This document shows, piece by piece, positions 33,404 through 45,900 of a stretch of 64,000 nt of DNA. The stretch comes from Ischnura elegans (lineage: Eukaryota > Arthropoda > Insecta > Odonata > Coenagrionidae): positions 58,874,968 to 58,938,967 of the forward strand of contig NC_060257.1 in the NCBI RefSeq assembly GCF_921293095.1. The letters are read 5' to 3'. The translations under genes and the position numbers were made by a program. Under the pieces are notes generated by a model that was not told the origin of the DNA, made no database searches, and worked only from the letters and a program-made list of their open reading frames with translations. The first letter of the stretch is position 1. Each line of letters begins with the position of its first letter.

Positions 33404-33599
33404 TTAAAAAAATAGATTCATATTTTCGAAGTTGCTACTTTCACGCATTCGCATTGCAAAAAAAAGGATTACTGACATCGTACCAGATTTAGAAGAAAAC
33501 ATTCCATTAAAATTATTAAAAAATGAAAAACATTGGTACTTTAAAGAGAAGAGTGTATATTAAACTGCTCAGGTTTAGCCGGAACAGAGAGTAACTAGG

Positions 33600-33790
33600 A
33601 AATTAACATGCAGTAAGCACTCGTCTATTTCTACACTTATTAATTTCTATCGACCCAGGTTTCGGCGCATAGTGCCATTTTCAAGATAAATAATTCCTTT
33701 TGGATGACAATCTATGTAAATATTTCAATGGGAGAAACCTGGTTCGAAAAGTGTGTAAATAGACAAGTGTTTACATCATGTTAATTATAA
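33600..33790. mobile_element. Inverted-repeat element, Penelope/retrozyme-like end
   Basis: GTCTATTTCTACACTTATT with CCCAGGTTTCGGCGC is mirrored by AAACCTGGTTCGAAAAGTG with AAATAGACAAGTG. The TTTCGG next to a short hairpin resembles the ends of the other inverted-repeat elements here. Confidence 0.45.
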
Positions 33791-34718
33791 AAAATCCGCC
33801 GAAATACGCTGGAAACTATCTTCTATAGCACCAAGGCATTAAAAAATTATTAACAATATATAGTAATAATACGCTAAAATTACGGGAACAAAACTGTACA
33901 TTCGCAAATGAATTCACTTAAAAGCGACAACGCTTTTGAGGCACTTACCTTGTCCAGCTCTCTCCGCTCTTCTGAGGTCAGTTATTTCTTGTCTTGCCTC
34001 GTTTTTCCTCTCCTCCTACTCCTACGGCTGATAGTCCAGCTCATCCAATAGTGCTCGACTATTATGGGTATAATCACCGCGGCCCGAGTACGCGGTAGGA
34101 AGAGACTTCAACGCCCCCCCTCTCCTATCCCGAGCGAAGGTCCCCGACCTGATCGCTGCTTCTTGTAAATAGCTCCTTTGAAATGAACGCTCTCTCCTCT
34201 TGACACTATCTCATTTCATTCCGAGGCTTCACTTTTGTTCCTTTCGGCGTGATTTGTTCGCCCATTTCCTCGTCACGTTTTTCTCAAAATCAGTGCGTAC
34301 TCCTATCGGTAATGTCACGGCTCGGAGAAATATTTTCAAGTTAGTCGAACCGTCACAAATCAGGTGGTCTTCGCCGGGTTCGTTGGTACCTTTGTGGAGG
34401 TTACTGGCAGTTGAGGTGACTAGGGGTCACTGAGGACATTTGGAGAGGTCTGAAGTGTATTGAATAAAATAGGTAAAAATAGATAAAAAACACGATATTT
34501 CCTTAAAAGTATAAAGTGCACTGCTTTAAGCTTTGCATCACTCATGGGTGTTCGTTAGGTCACTTAGAAATGAATGTGGAATAGCCAGATAGGTGAGTTA
34601 TGATTGGCACGCAATATTTATATCTAATCTTAATCAGCACCCTTGCTATATTCTCCGAGCGATGAAAAGGTTATTTTTTTACTTTTTCGTGCATTTTGTG
34701 CTGTTAAAAAAGCATGGT

Positions 34719-34840
34719 TGCTAACGGCTTTCGGGAGCAGCTTAATGATGAATGGGTCGCCTGATGATGCGCCCTGTAATGGACGCGAAAGCTTGCACGA
34801 CAAAGCGCAACACGCAGCTGCTCCCGAAAGCCGTTAGCAA
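34719..34840. mobile_element. Hairpin-bounded element with hammerhead-like core
   Basis: GCTAACGGCTTTCGGGAGCA at the left and its exact complement at the right enclose a plus-strand arrangement at 34756-34801: GTCG, CTGATGA, an imperfect hairpin GCGCCC / GGACGC, GAAA, then CGAC able to pair with GTCG. Non-coding. Confidence 0.55.
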
Positions 34841-34994
34841 CGATGCCTCTCGCTGCGAAAACCTACGTTAAAAAAACATGGGTTAAGATGCGTTTTCTGA
34901 GGCGAGTACAATGCAATCAATCAATTTTTTATGATTGAATTGATTGATTGATTTTAAAATTGCAGTGAGAGCGGTCACTTTTCGCGAGGGAGCC

Positions 34995-35470
34995 CTAGCA
35001 ACCCTTCGGAGGAATTCTGCTGGTTTTTCCGGGTATTCTTCCGCGTTTATCCATTTGTAGGACGATATTTCGCCAACGTTCCAGTTGGCTTCCTCAGGTC
35101 CACTGAAGTGTTGATGCAGAAATTTGTTCATCTTATATACACCCCGTTTGCCGCCTTTTTTCTCGAGGTGTGCCCTGATTGGTCAGGATCTTTGAAGACC
35201 CTTTTCCACGCGCTGGCGAGATTGTAGCCGTCTTCACGGTTGAAGTTCCTGACCAATCAGGGCACACCTCGAGAAAAAAGGCGACAAACGGGGTGTATAT
35301 AAGATGAACAAATTTCTGCATCAACACTTCAGTGGACCTGAGGAAGCCAACTGGAACGTTGGCGAAATATCGTCCTACAAATGGATAAACGCGGAAGAAT
35401 ACCCGGAAAAACCAGCTGAATTCATCATAATCTCCGCGGAAGCCTACTTGGAAACCCTTCGGAGGGTTTA
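34995..35470. mobile_element. Long inverted-repeat element with two hammerhead-like motifs
   Basis: Arms of about 185 bp (34998-35190 and 35236-35435) are nearly perfect complements around a short centre that holds TTTGAAGACCCTTTTCCACG. Each arm has a motif, minus strand 35060-35101 and plus strand 35334-35375: GGAC, CTGAGGA, hairpin GCCAAC/GTTGGC, GAAA, TATC, GTCC. A relative is at 56140-56400. The two ORFs here mirror each other and are by-products. Confidence 0.7.
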
Positions 35471-35529
35471 CCACGCCCAGCTCCAGACTCCTTGCTCCAT
35501 GGCCCCAGAAAACTCATCTTAACCAAAAC

Positions 35530-37480
35530 ATGTTTTTTATCTATTTTTATTTTCTACTCTTTGGTGGTGAATCGTGTGTTCGATTTAACCAGAGCTGTAA
35601 AATAAAAGGGGCCAAAAATTTATAACTAACGCCATCTATATAGGAAGTTTAGATTCGTATATCCATTTAGTTAATTAATCAGAGCACATTGGGATATAAT
35701 TGAATATTGTATAACTGATTATGGAATCCTTATATTCATCACAAGGAAGCAAGCGTGAAAAATTCCAAGCTGATCCCACAATTGGAAGTGGGTTACAAAC
35801 CAATCTCAAGATTCCATCGATGAAACAGACGAAGCAAGTTAAGGAAAACGAGTAAACTAATTAATAGTAGCGGGCTTAACTTAGTGGAGACCCTTTATCG
35901 TAGGAACAGAAGAAATAAAAACTTGGCTATTTCCACATGGTAATTTATTGTGACTGGCCATGGTTTCGTTACTGAAGAGCGTTATCAAGGTGCGGAGTTC
36001 CAGGTAATTAGATCAGTATATATAGCAAAAAATGGATGGTTTAGGAAATTTGCGGGTGCTGTTGGTTAGGAGGAGGTGGGGTTCGGTGGTAGGGTTCTGT
36101 GCTTGGTTAGCGTGTAAAAAATGACGTTAATTTTATCTTGAAAAATTTCTTTGCCATGGATATTTTTGAAGTGAAAACTTCTTATGCAGCGTTGAGCACT
36201 TTTGTAGATGGGTAAAAGACATTGGACTCACGTCACCGTCACCGCTACTAAATATGTGTATAATTGTGTATTTTCTGTATATACACAGTATACGCGCTAT
36301 ATACACAGTACTTGTGGAGGAGTACAAACCATTAGACTCGCATCACCGTCACCAGTCCATACTCGTACAGGAGTGTGTACTCGATACAAGAATAGTAAAG
36401 GTTAGCACAGTATAACTCAATTTATTTTAATACGTTAAATTTGAGTTGCTTATTCGAATGTTGTGCCATAAAATTAATTTATAAATGTGTAGCGTTTACA
36501 ATTAAATATTGCAGAAATATAAAAAAGGAATCACGTGGAGAATTTTTTTTATCGCTAGTGTATTCATATGCTTATAGAAGGCTGTCTCGTGAACTGTTAT
36601 GCATCCCATGCGCGCCCTCTGTGCTTTCAAATCCAGAAACACAGAACAAATTATGCGCGGTAAATTCAAAATGTATGTTTTTATTGGAAGTTTTTAAAAT
36701 TGTTAATTTTGAATTACGATATATAGAAAAAATCATATCGATTTTCTGCAAACATCTATAGTCTCCATGGTCAATAGGTTTAATATTTTGCTGCCAACTA
36801 CATTTCCCTTCACACCTACATTCTATTTCACTGGTATCCTGGAGGAATCTGTCTTCTCGATAGTTTCTCTCGATAGTCTCGATAGTACCGTTTTCATCTG
36901 AGGGGTTGTCAGGTTCCAATCTAAATGATCGAGGAGAAATTGCACCCTGATATTTACTAGAGCATTTTTTTGGTAACGAGCCATCACTATGCCATCTATT
37001 TAGTCAGTAACTGTGAGAATTAGTTTCGCCAAAACATTTTTACATGCTGACCTTGGTACTATCTTTGTAGTTTGTAGAGACTTTGTAGATCTTTACTCCA
37101 GTGTTGGTCATTTTCAATACTTTGGTGTTATTTCTTAACAACCAATCTTTCATGCGAGGAATAGGTGCTTGGTATCATTTTAAAGAATGATTTTTGCTTT
37201 TGTTTACTTCATCTGTTTATTTTGAGGTTTATCACTTTGTTAAAAAAATGGCTTACTAAGATTCTTCAAGGGCAGATTGCGTAATGTCAAAATAAAAATC
37301 GCAGATCGTTGCAAATCAAAATCGTTGTAAAATCGCAGGATTTGACGTAGTACGCAGTGTTGAGACTTCGCTCATGAATACTCATCATACCGACTTCTAT
37401 TATATCCACTGCCATAGTGATCGGTCAGCTGCGAATAAAAATGCTTAAACATTACGGCAAGGAAGAGTTTTTCCGGATGT
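35530..37480. other. Spacer, no gene recognised
   Basis: AT-rich DNA. ATACACAGTA words and two CATCACCGTCACC-type blocks occur near 36225-36360. The small frames on both strands lack family signatures. Confidence 0.5.
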
Positions 37481-37489
37481 TAAGAAGTG

Positions 37490-37615
37490 TGAATAACCTT
37501 ATTGGTGTGGGAAAACTCTTCTCGGGAATCCCACCGGGTTAAATTATCCATATAAGCCAACGTTTCGAACTCCGGCCCGGGGATCATCCTCAGGGTTGTT
37601 GAATATCGTTTTATT
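37490..37615 (-). mobile_element. Penelope/retrozyme-like end fragment
   Basis: AACTCTTCTCGGGAATCCCACCGG-like sequence (37517 on) and, on the minus strand at 37556-37597, CC / CTGAGGA / hairpin / GAAACG / TTGG match the arms of the element at 45660-45895. One arm only. Confidence 0.55.
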
Positions 37616-38321
37616 TGTTTATGGATGCTAAGTCTCATTGTTACCATAAATTTAGTTTATTAAACTATTAAAAAAACTAACAAGTATGATACCAGTTCCT
37701 TTATCGCAACTAGGTATATGTAAATAATCTATTTCCTTATGTGACCTTTTGTAAAATCATGCTCTTTAACTGGAATAACGAGGAAATTTGGTCAAGTGCA
37801 CCATGATTGCCTAGCTCTGTGACGCAAGATGGCGTTAGTTCCAGATTTTCGTCTTCGCGAACTTTTCCTCGCGTCTAATGTCTTATGTGGAACGGGTTTC
37901 CAGGTTTTTCTGGTGGAGTACACAGAATCGCGATTGAAGTTATTTTCCTCAAGCTTTATTTATATGCCTTCCCTCGTGATCATATTTAACCTTATTAGTG
38001 TTGGTATTTAAGATTTCATGGCATTGTTAAGCTGGTTAAGGACACGGAAGACGAATAAATAAGTTTTTTTAAAACTAAAATTTCCGTCATTTTCTTAACA
38101 AATCTCATATTTTAATCACCGTGGTCTACTCAGAAGACAGCTTTTGTCTGTGAGTTAAAACAACGTCTCTTCAGTTCCTACTCTTAAAACTAACAACATC
38201 CTCAACGAAGTTTTGATAGGTGACCTGCAGACAACGTGTCACGATTTTATGGTGTTATAAGTTTTTTTTCAGGGAAATAAAATCAGATGAAAATTCAATA
38301 TTTTTTTATTAGCAAACTTCA

Positions 38322-38327
38322 TTTATT
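38322..38327 (-). terminator. Polyadenylation signal of gene D
   Basis: AATAAA on the minus strand, about 230 nt past the gene D stop. A second copy lies at 38305-38310. Confidence 0.5.
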
Positions 38328-38553
38328 CCCACTTTAATGTGTACACACGATGATGAATGAAATATATGGTGATTATAAATAAATGAAGAATGGTATATCA
38401 TATGAAATTATTACTGAGCCATTGTTAATAATAAATATAAAATACAGCAAAATCACAACTTTGTATTGGAAAAAGTTAGAAAATAAACTTAGGTTTAAGA
38501 CATTAGTGCAGTTTGGAGTCTTTGGCTGATAAGTGAACGTCGACCTCCTGTGG

Positions 38554-39930
38554 TTACAGTACTTCCACGGTCCCAATACCCACTATCTCATCGTCCATCA
38601 AACCTCTGATATCTCTTGCATCGAGTCGCCCTTCCGGAACCGACCCTTGGTATTCGCTCCCTGCATTAGATCCCTCTTCAACCTTACCTTCTGTTCCTAA
38701 CTTTTCCTGTCCTTTCGTCTCGCTTTGATTTTTCGACGTGCTGCCCTGTTCAATCGCCTCTTTGGCTGAGTCTACCTTTCCTTCCTCGTCCGCATCGCGT
38801 ATTGTCTCGGTCTCCTTTGGAATTTCCACTGAATATTTGTCCTCTACTGACTTCACAGGAATCATCGGCTCTGTTGTGGTCTTCTTGTCGATTCCAGTGC
38901 CCCATTGAGAGTATAATGTGTTCGCCATTCCGTCAATTGTGGTGCTGGACGTGGTCGATGCTTCGTCTTCCGTGACATCGTCCGAGTCGGCGACCGTTTG
39001 GGAATTGACTACCTCATTCAGTTTTTCCGAGGCGTTCTCGCCAGTTGTAGTGATTGTCTGCCCTTCTTCAGCGTCGGCTGTTTTTACTGAACTACCCGAG
39101 ACTTGCATTGCCTGGTGAACCTCCTGTTCCCTCACCGGTGAGTCCCCTGCTCTGTTTAAATCCGTAACTTTCGTATTCGATACCCCTGTAGTTTTCTCAT
39201 CGCCTGCTGCCGTCTTCAACGAAAGATCAGAGCGTTCTATTATTGGGTCGAACTTGTTGTTCACTAGCGAGGTGCCTGGTCGGTTTGCCCCCGTAATCGT
39301 GGTATTTGATGTTCCTTGAGATACGGGAACCCCTCCTGCCGTCTTCTGTGAAGCTTTTGAGGCTTCTACCACAGGGTTCATCTTTTTGTTGTTCTCTGGT
39401 GATGCTTCTTGAGTTATCTCGCCGAGTCCTGCCGTCTTCACCGAAGCTTCTAAGCCTTCTCCTACTGCTTCAACCTGTTTTTCACTCTCTGGCGAGGTTT
39501 CTGCTTTGGTTTCATGTGTAACTTTTGTCGGTGATGCTTCTTGAGCCACTGTAACGTCTCCTGCTGTCTTCACTGAGGCACCTGAGTCGTCCTTTCCCTT
39601 GATGAATGGTTTGATGATTACATGAGAGTTTCCAACTTTGTTTCCCGAGCCCTTCTTTTTGTTTCCGCCCGGAGTAGTCGTCTCGACGGGGGCTTGTGCT
39701 TCGACCGCCACCTGGTCGCCGCTAGTCCCTCCCGATTCGACCGTGTTGTCTTCGTCGACCGGGTCGTAGTCCTCCTCGTCGACTTGGTCGTAGTCGTCTT
39801 CGTCGTTGGGCTCGTCGTCGTCGTCTGGATCGATGGCGTCCGTGGGCAGACCGCCTCCGTCCTCTGGGTTGACCACGGCGAACCCGTTGGAGCCCATCCT
39901 CATGCAGCCCAGCGTCCTCCCGAACAGCGT
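38554..39930 (-). CDS. Gene D exon 4: last Cys and long low-complexity tail
   Basis: 1377 nt, acceptor ATGACTCAG, stop TAG. It opens with TLFGRTLGCMRMGSNGF, then the acidic run and the KTA repeat region. Confidence 0.9.
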   Translation of the reverse strand, partial: TLFGRTLGCMRMGSNGFAVVNPEDGGGLPTDAIDPDDDDEPNDEDDYDQVDEEDYDPVDEDNTVESGGTSGDQVAVEAQAPVETTTPGGNKKKGSGNKVGNSHVIIKPFIKGKDDSGASVKTAGDVTVAQEASPTKVTHETKAETSPESEKQVEAVGEGLEASVKTAGLGEITQEASPENNKKMNPVVEASKASQKTAGGVPVSQGTSNTTITGANRPGTSLVNNKFDPIIERSDLSLKTAAGDEKTTGVSNTKVTDLNRAGDSPVREQEVHQAMQVSGSSVKTADAEEGQTITTTGENASEKLNEVVNSQTVADSDDVTEDEASTTSSTTIDGMANTLYSQWGTGIDKKTTTEPMIPVKSVEDKYSVEIPKETETIRDADEEGKVDSAKEAIEQGSTSKNQSETKGQEKLGTEGKVEEGSNAGSEYQGSVPEGRLDARDIRGLMDDEIVGIGTVEVL

Positions 39931-42900
39931 CTGAGTCATTTCACAGAAAAAGGCAAGTTTTATTTTAGGAATTTTTAAAATAAATACAATTTAACCATTG
40001 ATACATTTTCGCTCTCATAATTTCCGGGTTTCCACCGCGCTGTTCCGTGAATAAATTGGATAAAACGCTGTGGGTTCTATAAATTTCGCTCTTGTTCAAA
40101 ATCGGTCAAACTCAACGAAAGTTTTTACATTAATTTCACTATTTTAACTGCTTAGGTTTAACTAAATAATTTTTTCTCTATTTTTCTATTTTCCGCGCAT
40201 TATCTCGGTGTAATATAATGATAAAATCGCGAATTATAAAAATATAAAGAAAAATTATCCACAATGAGTTCAGTTATTTGATAAATTTCTCAAAATGAAT
40301 AGGTTTGATAATGTTCTCAAATCTTAATTGGTCGAAATAAAAGAATGTAGATGTGAGTCACGTCTTTCGGGCATTCCACCGCGTTGAGATGTCCATAGGT
40401 GACGACAGATTCACCTGTTCATATTGCTCATTTGCCTATAATACGGAGGTATGGAGTTATTACCCGAAACGTCGGCAGCATTAAAGTCACTGTTACTCAG
40501 CGTTACTTCAATAACAATAAAATACAAAGGAAGGATGCGCGTTTCGTCAAAAACTGCTACGGGCGTACAGACAACGTTAACCAGATGCTAAACGAATTAG
40601 GCTGGGAGCCGCTGGAGACTCGGAGGCTGCGCGCTAGGCTTAGATTGTACGAAAAATTGAGAATGGATACCTTTAAGAGCGACACGGAGAACGTAATATT
40701 AGAGCCCCACTATATTTCCATGTCCAACAGCAGCGAAAAATTATCCGCAATGAGTTGAGTTATTTGATAAATTTCTCAAAATGAAAAGGTTTGATAAAAT
40801 ATGTTATCAACACTGTATCATGTTTCGTATTTATTTTTCTGTTGAGTGGAGGTTGTTGTTCCAAAGTGGAATATACTATTTATTTTCAGTTGAATGTAAT
40901 ATTTATACTTTAATTCTTCCGTATTTTAATATTGTCCTCTTTTTGGTAACTGTTAATTTCTGTCAACTCTTTCGGACCTCGTAGGTCCACGACATTAAAT
41001 GTTAATTTTTTTTAAACATAGAAACGACTTATTTTATGTTTGCCTTTAAAATCTTTATGAGTCGAAAAATAAGTCTAATCAAAGTGATAAAATAGTACTA
41101 CTGTGAAGGAATTAATGTTAACATTCTTGCCTTCGCGAGAGGTAAGGGTTATCGTTTCTGACCCCTCTTTTGCAAATCGCTCACCTGCTTGTTGAAGAGT
41201 CCCTCCACGGCCATGCAGGCGTGGATGTTCCGATCGACGAGGTACACGTCCTGAAGTTTGATGCACAGTTTGGCCCGTGGGATACGTGGAGGTGACAGGC
41301 ATACTGGAGGCGGGTTGCGACCTTTTCCAATGATGGAGCATGAAACAAGTGAAAGATAGAGTTGTTATCAGCTGAAAAAATCTTTCATTCTAGCTAGATC
41401 ACTGATATATCAATGAATTACCATTCCGTTTGATGTAAACTAAAGGAATTCATAACAATTTTCGTTCATTTATGCGTTCGCTGATGACATGCAAACATTT
41501 TGATGCAAAAAGTGCGTTGCAATGGTGCGTTTATAGATAAGTTTCAGCGCTCTTTTGTATAAATAGGCTGTCATCCTCGAATAATGTGCCTTAAAAATGG
41601 CATTATGTTCTAAAACCTAGATTGGTCGAAATAAAAGAGTGTAGATGTGAGTCTCGGTTTTCGGGCGTTCCGCCGCGTTGATTTGTCCATAGGTGACGAC
41701 AGTTTCTCCATCCATCCTGCTGGCGTCTTCAGGTCAGAAGTGACGATGCAGGACGGCAGGACGGTTGAACTGTGCTGGTGCACATATGGGACGATATTCA
41801 GCCGTGGCTACTAATTGCTTGTGTGTTGGTTATTGTCTTTTGGCGGTGTTGTCAATAGGGCGTATTATTTAATCGGTATGCTTGGAATTTGGAGAATAGT
41901 GTGATTGAGTTCGTGAGTGTTCCAGTGTTCTTTACTGACAAGTTCAAGTTCAAAATATGTTTATTTCACGAGCAAACAGGTTCATAAAATTTGAAATAAC
42001 AACAACAATAACAAAAACAATGGCTCGTGAAGCTGGTATAGCCTTGCGCCTCTTCAGCGTTACTGGGGATTAATCACTGGTACGGGAGTGGTATTAGCCC
42101 GGCATTTGCCCTAAGGAGGTGGGAAACCCGTAAAACCACCGTCAGACCACCACAATTTTTACCGTCTTATATAGGTACTTCGGGGATCCAAGGTCGGTTC
42201 TGATTGATTGGCTCTCGGGTGGGCTCTGATTGGTCATTGATTTTGAAGACCCTTTTGCATGCGTTGGCTAATGTGTAGCCGTCTTCTCTGTTGCAGTTCT
42301 CTGGATGCTTAGTTATCTCTATAGGTTCTAGGATTAGCCTAGGATAGTAACGGCTTTCATTACACAGGACTTCGGGCTTATCGAAATCCACAGTGTGGCC
42401 AGGTTCCGACAACCAATCAGAACCAACCTTCAATCCCCAAAGTACCTGTATAAGACGGCCAAATTGGTTCATCGCTATATTACCATCGATATATTTACCA
42501 TATCTGCTACAAGATCACAAACAATAATAACAACGTGACATGCCCTGAAGAGGAAATATTTCCTATAACGGGGACCTACTGTAAATAACTATGACTCTAC
42601 GTTACTATGTAAATATGTTCATGCACACTGCAGTATGGAAATAAACCTTTTTGAAATGAAAAAAAAATGTGCATCGCAACTTCTGACCTGAAGACGTCAG
42701 CAGGATGGCTGGAGAAACTGTAGTCATCAATGGAAAATACAACGCGGAGGAACGCCCGAAAGGCGAGAATCACATGGAGATACGCCGCGTAGACCTTAGA
42801 TCTAAAAGAGTGTAGAAATGAGACCAAGTTTTTCAGCACGCTTCATATTAACGTTATTATCTTAAAATTCGGCGATTATATACTGTAGAGCCTTGCCAAT

Positions 42901-45900
42901 TCATTATGTTCATGTTGGACAATTGTTCAGCTGTTCATATTGGACATTTGCCTTTAATGGGACGGGTAAGGAGTCGTTATCCGAAAAGTCGGCAGCATTA
43001 AAGTCACTAACCCGGTGTAGAGCCAGAGAAGAATTCATCATATACCCGTTCCACAAAGATAAGGAATTTATTTAGGACTGCATAGTCGCAGTGAAATATG
43101 CTAAAAAGGACGCGGCAATACAAATCTATCAGTCGTATTATGTCGTTTTTGTAGCACATAATTTGTTTTCAACTCATGATTTCATCTTGAAAATTTATTA
43201 TGGCTTATAAAGTTGATATTTTTCAACAATAGGGTAGTTTCCTTCATCAAAATAAACGAAGGACATTGATTGCGATTCGTTATTCACCATTAGCGTATTA
43301 ATGATATAAAAATTATTTCGTTTTACAAATCGCAGTTTAGACAAATGCAAATGGTCAATTTTAACCTAATTAGAAAAAGGCCAGATAGGCGCCCTTGCGA
43401 TGCCACTTTACATGACTTCATTGGACCTAGATGCTATGCGAGTAGTGAGGAATTTTACATCATCTGAGATTAGTAATGTATGCATGAGGCACAGAGCTCA
43501 GGGAAATATCTCTTAATAATCACCTATTAAAATTAATTCGCTAAAAAAAATACATTCGCTAACCTACCACCGTAGCAAATACGTTGACGGTAAAAATCCG
43601 CCTTATAACGATGGTTGATCCCCGAAACATTGGTCCATGTGTTTTAAATGAAAAGTGTGTTTATCGATAACAGAAAATTTAAGTATACCGGGACTAGCCA
43701 CGGTGATAACTTTTACGGAGTCACCCGCAATGCACAAGATAACAGAAAAGACTATCCTATCTAATCTAATTCTGTACCGTAACGGGAATGATTAAATTAT
43801 TAATGTACACATATGAGGCGAAGATATTAGTATGCAAAGATCTAAAACTATGTACAAGATCACTTAATATTATAAAAAAACAATTTGTAATATTTTTGTA
43901 CAATCACCATTTCATATCGTTTCAGAGCCATTTCAAAAACTGAAATCATTTCATCGAATGTTTTACGATCTTCTATTTGAACGCAAATATTTAAAATATC
44001 AACAGAATAACGCCGAAAACTGTATTTTTTATGATAACGTTAAGTTTTTAAGCGTGTAAATAGTCGCGAAATAAGAAAAGAATACGCCCGTTCGACAGGG
44101 AGCGATGAGTTCTATTAAAATAGGCAAAGCTTTCATTCCGGCCCACACGAATCCACATGGCACGCGTCCAGTCTCCTACGAGGTGTAATTCAAATAGATC
44201 GACTATTCAAGCCGCGTCTCGGGGCGGTTGCATTGCTTCGCGGTGCACTATGGGAGGTGTTCCATCGAACATGCACTTTGCTAATGAGCGTGTTGTTGCT
44301 CGCAGGAATTTCTCTGTCCCTCTAGCAGCCAAGGAGCCAGTGGAACAATGAACCAAAGGAATAAGGTTTGTAGGCTGAGTGGCGGAAGGTCGGAATGCAT
44401 TGGCTCGATATCCATTCGACGGATTGAACCCAAGCGAGTCGTAAATAGATATCAGCAAGCACCCCATATCCTCACTCGCTCAAGTCGTGCGCGCTAATCG
44501 GACGGCAAAATCCGGCCGGAAGCTTTCGCGCCATAATATTTCGTCGCTTATAATCTCACGGGCACAATTATCGTAACCGGGGCGACTGCAAAGAGTATGC
44601 CCCAATCCGTACCGCTGAAAATTAATTTATGCTATATTAAATCGAAACTTGAAGCTTGTACGTGGTGGAAGGGATCCATATCAGCAATTAAAGACACTTC
44701 TTTACTTCCACAATTTATTTTACGTTCGTTGTGTATTCGTTACTTCCAGTGGCGCAGCGAGGGGGGGGAGGGTTTTGGGGGACAAAACCCCCCCAGAGCT
44801 TAGAGAAATTTCTAAGTTTAATCCATTTTACTTAATTTGATTGATATTAGTAATATAATAGTGTAAGGTTTAATAAAATATCCCTCAGAAAGCCGTAAAA
44901 GTCACCATTTTCAACAATTTATATTAAAATTCCGCAATTTATTAATCTCGCACTTACCGCTTATCCTGGTGGGTATACCATACACCCACACATCCCGGTA
45001 TTAGTTACACCAAAACCTCCCCCAGCCTTAATTCCTAGCTGCACCCCTGGTTACTTCGACCATGTAAAAATCAGTACCGGTTTCGGTTGTTACGAGATTA
45101 ACATGCGTATAAATACCTCATTTCAAGTTATATACGCCATTATCAAGTACGTAACGTATACTATAACGTATTATATAACGTATACTATAACGTATTATAT
45201 AACGCATTCTATAACGTATTAAATACTTGTGTTTAATTTTTTAATAAGTTTTGGAAATAACGAAGTGTCTTTCATTTCTAATATTCATTGAATTTCTAAT
45301 ATTCACTTAGCGAGCTTGTTAATCCTTAAGTAGTAGCGTCGGGCCTACATGACCCGAGAGGTTTTTTTTCAGTGATTAAAACTTACATTCATTTAAATGT
45401 TTTGGCAATATGCGTTCCATACAATCTCATAACGTACTTTTCTCTTTCTTTCCATGCCATTTTTGTGTCTGAATATGTGCATTATAATTGTATACCGTAA
45501 TTTAGCGTTTTGACTCGACGTGAAGGTTTGCGTCTTGAAAAAAGCGCTTTATGACTCGTGCATTGAATCGTGCCTATGAAATTTGATATACGAAGACAGT
45601 ACTTCCAAGTTATCTCTAAAACTATGTATAATATCACAGAATATAATAGAAAACAATATATAATGCGAGTAAACTCTTCTCGGTATTCCCACCGGGTTAA
45701 TTTTTCCATAATGGCCAACGTTTCAAGCTCCGACTCGGGGATCATTCTCAGGGCTGAATGTTGTATTATTCAAAAACAAATAAATCAACATTCAGCCCTG
45801 AGGATGAGCCCCAAGGAAGAGCTCAAAACGTTGGTCATTACGTAAAAATTAACCCGGTGGGAATCCGGAGAAGAGTTTACCCACATCATTCGCCGGGAAA

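Noticed and set aside
35304-35522. 72-aa frame and its identical-looking partner at 34883-35131
   Set aside because: They are the two arms of one inverted repeat read in opposite directions, not a conserved gene pair.
38918-39978. Plus-strand open frames opposite gene D exon 4
   Set aside because: They are shadows of the long minus-strand exon. Their composition (Val/Leu/Ser runs) is the reverse image of the Asp/Glu/Thr-rich tail.
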